Source: Plebeiibacterium sediminum (GTDB taxonomy: Bacteria > Bacteroidota > Bacteroidia > Bacteroidales > Marinilabiliaceae). From it: a stretch of 56,250 nucleotides of DNA. Location of the stretch: contig NZ_JAPDPJ010000043.1 in NCBI RefSeq assembly GCF_026013605.1, positions 1-56,250 on the forward strand, given 5' to 3'. Every line of letters starts with the position of its first letter. Positions within the stretch are counted from its first letter, which is position 1. Positions 51,433 through 56,250 of the stretch are shown here, piece after piece. The position numbers and the translations under genes were made by a program. Under the pieces are notes generated by a model. It saw nothing but the letters and a program-made list of their open reading frames with translations. It searched no databases and was not told the DNA's origin.

Positions 51433-53535
51433 TTATTTTTGTTTTAAATCCTCAATATCTTTAATTGGTCTGATCCATATATCAAGAAACTTTCCTTCAC
51501 TAAGCAATTTCTTTTTAATGGCTAAAGAAGATTTATAACCCTCAAACTCGCCAAAAACATACCGTGTAAACCCATCTACACATTTAATCTCCTGAATATT
51601 TTTAACTCCTCGTTTCTCAAAATAGGCACGATCTTTAAGTGGTCCTTTTTCCAAGGCCATCAATTGAATTGTATAACCTTTTTTAGTACTTGGAATATAC
51701 CTTTTATTCTCAACTTCTTTAACTAGTTCTTTTTTCACTTCAGGAGTAGATTCAATCACAACTTTCTTTTCACCATTCTCGATTGGTTTATCTACCTCCT
51801 TTGAAGTTTCGTCATGAGTTTTAGACTCTAATTTTAATGATTTATCAATATTTTCAGATTTTTCTGTATCTAATTCAACAGATGCTACTTCCTCGTTTTT
51901 AACTTCAACTATTTTATCCATTTTTTCTAACGGAGCATCCATCACCACATCTTTAAATAAAATGGGTTGCTTTTTCTTTTGATAGTCCATTTCAGGAGTT
52001 ACGTCTACATATCCCACCTCTTTAATACTTTCGTCAGAGTTGGTTTGTTCTATTTCGTACTCATAACCCACCTCTAAAAACATCATATATTTACCATTGG
52101 TAGGATTAGGGCGATAATCTCCCACAAGTCGCTTATCCTTTCTTCTGGTCACCAATAGCCTCACGTCCTTCATATTATCTCCAAAAATCTCATCTACCTG
52201 ACCTTCAATTACTGCCAATTCTGTATTATCATCCGATTCAAAAGTTACCTCATAGATATCTGATCCTCCATAGTTATCATCAAACTTGGAGGAGGCATAA
52301 TAAGCATGACTTTTATTAACGGTTGGTACAAAAAAGAAATCATCATCCGGAGTATTGATTGGATAACCCAAATTGACCGGTCTACTCCATGTTGAATCAG
52401 GATTCATTTGAGCATAAAATACATCTAACCTTCCCATTGAATTATGCCCTTCTGATGAAAAATATAACGTTCTACCATCATAATGAATCATTGGCGTTTC
52501 CTCGTCGTATTCTGTATTGATATTTGGCCCAAGATTTTTAGGCTCTCCCCAGGTGCCATCAGGGTTCTTTTTAGACATATAAATATCAATACCTCCCAAT
52601 CCTCCTTCTCTGTCACTTGTAAAAAACAAGGTACTTTTATCTGCCGATAATGAACCATGTGTTTCCTGAGCAAAACTATTTATGGGGTAAGGTAACTTTT
52701 CTGGTTCTGACCAATTTTTACCATCAAAATGACTTATATACAAACTCTTACCATGAACGTCATTTCTAAACAGAACCATATCATCTCCATCGGGAGACAA
52801 AGATGCCGCCGCCTCGTGCTCATTTTGTTTGAAAAATACTTTTAACAATCGCGCACTCTCCCAATTTTTTGCAGACAGTGGAACCGAGTATATTTTTTCA
52901 GCATATTGACCATCAGGCAACAACGATAACTTCATCCAATTTCTACGGGAAGTAAAAAACAATTCATTTTCACTGACGCCTACCAACGGACTATGATCAT
53001 CGTACATGGAATTTACCTCTGGCCCCATATTTTTAACATGAATATCAACCGGATGTTGTAAAAAGAAATTTGCATTATGACAGATTTGAATCTCGTATTC
53101 CAACTCTTTCATTATCAAACTATCTTCCTCTGGAACATTTACTAACAAATCTTCATATATTTCAATTGCTTTAAGTGGTTTTAATAAAACCTGATAAGCT
53201 TTACCTATAGACATTCCAAATTCCCTACCAAAATAACCACTCTTCTGATCTTCGGTAAGTATATCCATCCCACGGTTTAAATACATTACTGCAGTATCTG
53301 CCCCATCTGAAGTATTTAAATAGCATAATCCAATATTAAAAAGGGCATCAAGATCTTTAGGATCATTTTGAAGAAGTACTTTAAAATTACTGATAGCATC
53401 TTTATAATTCCCTTCATCTGCCAGATACATAGCTCTTTTAAAAAGCTTTGTGTTATTCGATCTGGATTTTGTTTGAGCAAAAACACTACTGCAAACTATG
53501 CTTAATATTACAAAAATTATAAAAGATCTTTTCAT
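51433..53535 (-). CDS. PorE-like TPR/PD40 protein with C-terminal SPOR domain
   Basis: The 700-residue protein has a signal peptide (cleavage after SSVFAQ; no lipobox), a TPR region (about 28-150; KRAMYLADEGNYKDAISNFK), a five-bladed PD40 propeller (about 165-425; LFFTSDREGGLGGIDIYMSK, LYFSSEGHNSMGRLDVFYAQ, YYASSKFDDNYGGSDIYEVT), a carboxypeptidase-regulatory-like beta domain (about 435-530), a charged linker (about 535-625) and a SPOR domain (about 630-700; KKGYTIQLMALEKGPLKDRA). PorE of the T9SS has the first three parts but ends in an OmpA-type peptidoglycan-binding domain. SPOR binds denuded glycan strands. The start at 53535 gives a proper signal peptide; the ATG at 53553 adds six residues. 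Confidence 0.8.
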   Translation of the reverse strand: MKRSFIIFVILSIVCSSVFAQTKSRSNNTKLFKRAMYLADEGNYKDAISNFKVLLQNDPKDLDALFNIGLCYLNTSDGADTAVMYLNRGMDILTEDQKSGYFGREFGMSIGKAYQVLLKPLKAIEIYEDLLVNVPEEDSLIMKELEYEIQICHNANFFLQHPVDIHVKNMGPEVNSMYDDHSPLVGVSENELFFTSRRNWMKLSLLPDGQYAEKIYSVPLSAKNWESARLLKVFFKQNEHEAAASLSPDGDDMVLFRNDVHGKSLYISHFDGKNWSEPEKLPYPINSFAQETHGSLSADKSTLFFTSDREGGLGGIDIYMSKKNPDGTWGEPKNLGPNINTEYDEETPMIHYDGRTLYFSSEGHNSMGRLDVFYAQMNPDSTWSRPVNLGYPINTPDDDFFFVPTVNKSHAYYASSKFDDNYGGSDIYEVTFESDDNTELAVIEGQVDEIFGDNMKDVRLLVTRRKDKRLVGDYRPNPTNGKYMMFLEVGYEYEIEQTNSDESIKEVGYVDVTPEMDYQKKKQPILFKDVVMDAPLEKMDKIVEVKNEEVASVELDTEKSENIDKSLKLESKTHDETSKEVDKPIENGEKKVVIESTPEVKKELVKEVENKRYIPSTKKGYTIQLMALEKGPLKDRAYFEKRGVKNIQEIKCVDGFTRYVFGEFEGYKSSLAIKKKLLSEGKFLDIWIRPIKDIEDLKQK

Positions 53536-53784
53536 GTTACCGCCAATTTCCACAAACGACTGATATAAAATACAATATAAGAACTTTAGCTCTTATATGT
53601 AAATGCTACATCCCCTAATAACAGGCAAAACTAGCATTTTTACTAGTATCTCATCAACGTTATTCTTTATAACTCACAAGAAATTAACGATAAATAACTA
53701 TATGATTGATACTTGTATTTTTTCCAATTTATGGAAATTATTAATAACTATTGAATAAATATTACAATTCTCAACAAAAAAGCA

Positions 53785-54474
53785 TTAATCCTTTAGCACA
53801 AAACCAACAGTTGGAACATTTTCTATGATGATATTTTCGTCGCCTTTTAGATATTTCCGGAGTTTTGCAATAAAAACATCAAGACTTCGGCTATTAAAAT
53901 AATCGTTATCGCCCCATAAGGTATTTAATATATCATCACGTTTTACCAATTGGTTTTTTGAAGAAGCTAACATTTTAAGAACTTCATTTTCCTTAAATGT
54001 TAATCGTTTTGATTCATTATCAATTTTCAATAACTGGTTTTTATAATCGAAAGTATAATTCCCTATTTCAAAAAACTCCGGACATGCAACCTGCTCAATA
54101 CTTTGATCACATCTGGCCATAATTGCTTTTATTCGACAAAGCAATTCATCTTCATCAAATGGTTTAACGATATAATCATCAACACCAAGATTAAAACCTT
54201 TTATTTTATCTTCTTTAAATGTTTTAGCAGTAAGAAATATAATCGGTACTTTTTTGTCTTTTGACCTAATTTTTTCTGCTATTGAAAAACCATCTAAACC
54301 AGGAAGCATTACATCAAGAATACAAAAATCAAATTTATAATTACTAAATGCATTTAATCCCAGCAGTCCATCTTTGTATAACTTAACATCAAAACCATTC
54401 GACTCAAGAAACTCTACCAACAAAAAACCCATGGTAGTATCATCTTCAACAAGCAGAATTTTTTTCGCTTCCAT
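53785..54474 (-). CDS. OmpR/PhoB-family response regulator
   Basis: The 229-residue protein has a receiver domain (1-120) with Asp11/Asp12, the phospho-acceptor Asp54 in FCILDVMLPGLDG, the switch threonine in FLTAKTF and the lysine in IVKPFDEDEL. A winged-helix DNA-binding domain (about 130-229) follows with LTFKENEVLKMLASSKNQLV, SRSLDVFIAKLRKYL and the terminal VPTVGFVLKD. Such regulators bind direct repeats as dimers. It starts 2 nt after the kinase gene. Four phased TTAACA-type repeats, a usual target form for this family, lie 1.3 kb away in the divergent gap at 55807-55844. Confidence 0.92.
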   Translation of the reverse strand: MEAKKILLVEDDTTMGFLLVEFLESNGFDVKLYKDGLLGLNAFSNYKFDFCILDVMLPGLDGFSIAEKIRSKDKKVPIIFLTAKTFKEDKIKGFNLGVDDYIVKPFDEDELLCRIKAIMARCDQSIEQVACPEFFEIGNYTFDYKNQLLKIDNESKRLTFKENEVLKMLASSKNQLVKRDDILNTLWGDNDYFNSRSLDVFIAKLRKYLKGDENIIIENVPTVGFVLKD

Positions 54475-54476
54475 AT

Positions 54477-55724
54477 TTAAACCTCATTAACTTTTAAAGT
54501 AATGATAAAAGCACTTCCCTTACCCAGTTCACTTTTTATCTTTATACTTCCTTTAAGCTTATCTACAACCTTCTTTACAAAATTAAGTCCTAATCCAAAA
54601 CCTTTAATATCATGCAAATTACCAGTAGATACTCTGTAGTATTTTTCAAACACCTTATTTTGCTCAATTGCAGGAATACCAATACCATTATCTTTGACAA
54701 TAATAACCAATTTATTGTTTTTATTATAGGTTTTTATATCAATAACAGGCGCAACCTTAGTATATTTTATGGCATTATCCAATAGATTTAAAAAAGCATG
54801 CTTTAAATATTTTACATCTCCCACAACTATAAAATTATTAGCTTTAAGATCTAAATTCACTGCACCTTGCTTTTCTTCCATTGAGGATTGATACATATCA
54901 ACACAAGAATGTAATACTTCATGCACATTTACATTCTTTGCTTCACCTGATTCTGAAGACAATAACACCACATCCAGGATATCATTAACATTCTGACTTA
55001 ACTTTGAATTTTCTTCCTGAATTAAAGATGTATACTGAAGTATTTTTGATGAACCTTCTGAATCTGAATCCACTTTTTTCCTAATCAAACCGGCGGCAAA
55101 CTTAATGTTAGCTAATGGCGTTTGAAATTCATGAACCATGTTATCAATAAAATCTTTTGTATTTACCAATATGGATTGTTCTTTAGCAAACAGTCGGTAA
55201 ATAATCACAAAAGAAATCATAACAAAAATAATTGCTGCTATAGACAAATAAAACAACACTCCCAATTGAGCAAAAATAAACTTGCTTTGATCAGGAAATT
55301 CTATTTGCAGCTTGATTCCGTTTTGAGCCAATAATCCATTTAATGATTGTTCATAACAGGAAATACAAATTTTATCCTTAACACTATCGTTTTCATTTAT
55401 AAAATCAAACTGGTAGTCTAATCTAATTTTATGAATATATAAATTAGACTGTATAATACTATCAACTTTATGAAAATTAATATATTGAACATCGCTGGAA
55501 CATTTATTTCCACAAACGTAATTATGCATATTATTGCACTGATTTGCCTCTCGTGCAATTTCATTACGAGCTTCTCTTAATGCCAATACCACTCGATGAT
55601 TAAAATGCTTTTGTTCAAGCTTTGCAGATTTAACTAAAAACATGACCTGCATAATTACCAGACTTAAAAGTACCAAAAAGGTTAACCCCGCTAACCACTC
55701 TTGTCTAACTTTCTTTTTTATCAT
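54477..55724 (-). CDS. Sensor histidine kinase with cysteine-rich periplasmic domain
   Basis: The 415-residue kinase has two transmembrane helices (about 11-32 and 155-178) around a periplasmic sensor of about 120 residues, then a HisKA dimerisation domain with the H-box MVHEFQTPL (His198) and a HATPase with LLDNAIKYT (N box), VIIVKDNGIGIPA (G1) and GFGLGLNFVKKVV (G2). The sensor contains Cys63, Cys71, Cys75, Cys120 and Cys123, plus His67, in the pattern CNNMHNYVCGNKC and CISC, which could bind a metal or form disulfides. It is the first gene of the kinase-regulator operon and is divergent from a cysteine-repeat secreted protein. The signal is unknown; metal or thiol stress is my inference. 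Confidence 0.9.
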   Translation of the reverse strand: MIKKKVRQEWLAGLTFLVLLSLVIMQVMFLVKSAKLEQKHFNHRVVLALREARNEIAREANQCNNMHNYVCGNKCSSDVQYINFHKVDSIIQSNLYIHKIRLDYQFDFINENDSVKDKICISCYEQSLNGLLAQNGIKLQIEFPDQSKFIFAQLGVLFYLSIAAIIFVMISFVIIYRLFAKEQSILVNTKDFIDNMVHEFQTPLANIKFAAGLIRKKVDSDSEGSSKILQYTSLIQEENSKLSQNVNDILDVVLLSSESGEAKNVNVHEVLHSCVDMYQSSMEEKQGAVNLDLKANNFIVVGDVKYLKHAFLNLLDNAIKYTKVAPVIDIKTYNKNNKLVIIVKDNGIGIPAIEQNKVFEKYYRVSTGNLHDIKGFGLGLNFVKKVVDKLKGSIKIKSELGKGSAFIITLKVNEV

Positions 55725-55770
55725 TTAAACCTATTGTTACCTTTTATGTTACTATATTTCAAACAGATTA

Positions 55771-55778
55771 CAAAAATA
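55771..55778 (-). promoter_or_regulatory. -7 promoter element of the kinase-regulator operon (TATTTTTG)
   Basis: Minus-strand TATTTTTG, an exact TAnnTTTG match 47 nt before the kinase ATG. The TTAACA repeats begin 29 nt upstream of it, so the regulator could also act on its own promoter. Confidence 0.5.
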
Positions 55779-55806
55779 GAAATAATTAAGTAGAGCCATA
55801 CGCAAA

Positions 55807-55844
55807 TTAACAACACGTTAACATGGATTAACAAGACAATAACA
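55807..55844. promoter_or_regulatory. Four phased direct repeats, candidate response-regulator operator
   Basis: TTAACA occurs at 55807-55812, 55818-55823 and 55828-55833, and ATAACA at 55839-55844. The start-to-start spacings are 11, 10 and 11 nt, one DNA turn each. This is the form of OmpR/PhoB/PhoP-family binding sites, and TT(A/T/C)ACA is close to the Bacillus PhoP box. The array ends 22 nt before the near-consensus -7 box CATATTTG (55866-55873) of the cysteine-repeat gene, the usual position for activation. Confidence 0.6.
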
Positions 55845-55910
55845 AGAACTTATTAATAATCATATCATATTTGTACAAAGTAACATTTTATCAATTTAAA
55901 ATTTAAAATT

Positions 55911-56135
55911 ATGAAGAAGTCAATAGCAGTATCATTCCTATTTTTATTTATGGTAGCAATCGCATCTCCAGTAATGGCATCAGAAAATACTCAGGAGCCT
56001 CAAAAAACTGAAAAGAAATGCTGCTCAAAAGAAGCTAAAAAAGAGTGTTGCTCAAAAGAGAATAAAAAAGAATGCTGTTCAAAAGAAAAGAAAAGCGAAT
56101 GCAAGAAAGCAAAAGCTGAATGCGAAAAAAAATAG
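55911..56135 (+). CDS. Small secreted cysteine-repeat protein, possible metal-binding
   Basis: The 74-residue protein has a signal peptide (MKKSIAVSFLFLFMVAIASP, cleavage after VMA). The mature part of about 50 residues is mostly Lys, Glu and Cys, in three copies of a nine-residue unit (CCSKEAKKE, CCSKENKKE, CCSKEKKSE), followed by CKKAKAECEKK. That gives eight cysteines in the export form. I know no defined family; small Bacteroidota proteins of this style are annotated as hypothetical or by name only. A role in binding soft metals such as copper or zinc in the periplasm, or as a thiol buffer, is inferred from composition. It is divergent from the cysteine-sensor kinase and preceded by its likely operator. 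Confidence 0.7.
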   Translation: MKKSIAVSFLFLFMVAIASPVMASENTQEPQKTEKKCCSKEAKKECCSKENKKECCSKEKKSECKKAKAECEKK

Positions 56136-56174
56136 GAATAATTCTATAGTTAAAATCACATCTGTCCTAAATAA

Positions 56175-56244
56175 AGCCAATTAGGTTCCAGTTTCCTGGA
56201 ACAATTATTTTTGTGGTGTCTAATCATAAAAATACTAATTGGCT
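56175..56244. repeat. Nested inverted repeats around a promoter at the window edge
   Basis: The outer arms AGCCAATTAG (56175-56184) and CTAATTGGCT (56235-56244) are perfect 10-bp inverse complements. Directly inside the left arm is a second palindrome, GTTCCAG TTTC CTGGAAC (56185-56202). A full -7 box follows, and an ATG (56245) starts right after the right arm and runs off the window. The inner palindrome may be a terminator for the cysteine-repeat gene or an operator for the next gene; the outer arms may be ends of a small mobile element. Confidence 0.55.
56206..56213 (+). promoter_or_regulatory. -7 promoter element of the gene at the right edge (TATTTTTG)
   Basis: An exact TAnnTTTG match with a predicted start near 56220 and an ATG at 56245 (ATG AAA, then window end). 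The palindrome at 56185-56202 covers where the -33 region would be, a typical place for a repressor site. Confidence 0.45.
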
Positions 56245-56250
56245 ATGAAA

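Noticed and set aside
55911-56135. Cysteine-repeat gene as a simple DNA tandem repeat artefact
   Set aside because: The 27-nt units vary at third codon positions while the protein unit is kept, and a signal peptide and promoter precede it.
1-56250. CRISPR array, tRNA, rRNA, prophage or insertion sequence
   Set aside because: No regularly spaced direct repeats with spacers, no tRNA T-loop pattern and no transposase, integrase or phage gene were seen on either strand by eye.

Overview
The window reads as a chromosomal segment of an AT-rich member of the Bacteroidota, probably an anaerobic or facultative marine-type lineage of Bacteroidales/Marinilabiliales (the exact taxon is inference). Supporting signs are type IX secretion system (T9SS) parts (PorQ, a PorP/SprF protein, a cargo with a gliding-motility-type C-terminal domain, a PorE-like protein), a two-subunit methylmalonyl-CoA mutase, a probable glycine-lipid synthase, and many copies of the Bacteroidota -7 promoter element TAnnTTTG in the gaps. 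It is mostly ordinary core genome. I saw no tRNA, rRNA, CRISPR array, prophage or recognisable transposase.

Layout. 1-5.3 kb: edge of a minus-strand gene, an FMN-binding secreted protein with a porin, a GT4 glycosyltransferase, a DUF4097 protein and a prohibitin-like protein. 5.4-15.3 kb (plus): EamA transporter, aldehyde dehydrogenase, recX, an LPP20-like lipoprotein-family protein, second EamA transporter, YkgJ-type cysteine-cluster protein, porQ, cmk, ispH, pfkA. 15.3-22.7 kb: lone MacB-type permease (minus), purH-mreB, a secreted trypsin-fold/TPR protein that has lost its catalytic triad, prfB with the programmed +1 frameshift, and an ArsC-family protein. 22.7-27.2 kb (minus): a three-gene lipid operon (metallophosphatase, glycosyltransferase, two-domain acyltransferase) and a stand-alone degenerate relative of 2-aminoethylphosphonate transaminase. 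27.4-33.3 kb: two small DMT-type membrane proteins, then mutA and mutB separated by a four-helix-bundle gene flanked by inverted repeats. 33.4-42.2 kb (minus): a five-gene operon of T9SS cargo, PorP/SprF, PD40-PKD protein, unknown secreted protein and propeller-SpoIIE sensor phosphatase. 42.5-49.9 kb (minus): thioredoxin-fold protein, coaD, methyltransferase-GT2 fusion, GT39-like membrane protein and SLC12-type transporter. 50-51.4 kb: an orphan mini-ORF plus terminator, then a uracil/xanthine permease. 51.4-56.25 kb: PorE-like protein ending in a SPOR domain, a histidine kinase/response regulator pair, and a divergent secreted cysteine-repeat protein.

Best candidates for something undescribed. 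(1) The right-hand signalling module: a kinase whose periplasmic domain holds five cysteines, an OmpR-family regulator, and a divergently transcribed secreted protein of CCSKE repeats. Four helically phased TTAACA-type direct repeats lie just upstream of that gene's promoter, so sensor, regulator, operator and effector are all visible; metal or thiol stress is the likely input (inference). (2) The T9SS cargo-SprF operon that ends in its own SpoIIE phosphatase. (3) The PorE-like protein whose usual OmpA-type peptidoglycan anchor is replaced by SPOR. (4) Two pseudoenzymes, a triad-less trypsin/TPR protein and a cofactor-site-less transaminase relative. (5) A four-helix-bundle gene carried between inverted repeats inside the methylmalonyl-CoA mutase operon, with a related gene-less repeat at 4466-4510.

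Start sites were chosen with the help of predicted promoters, signal peptides and family N-termini. Family assignments come from reading the translations, not from database searches.
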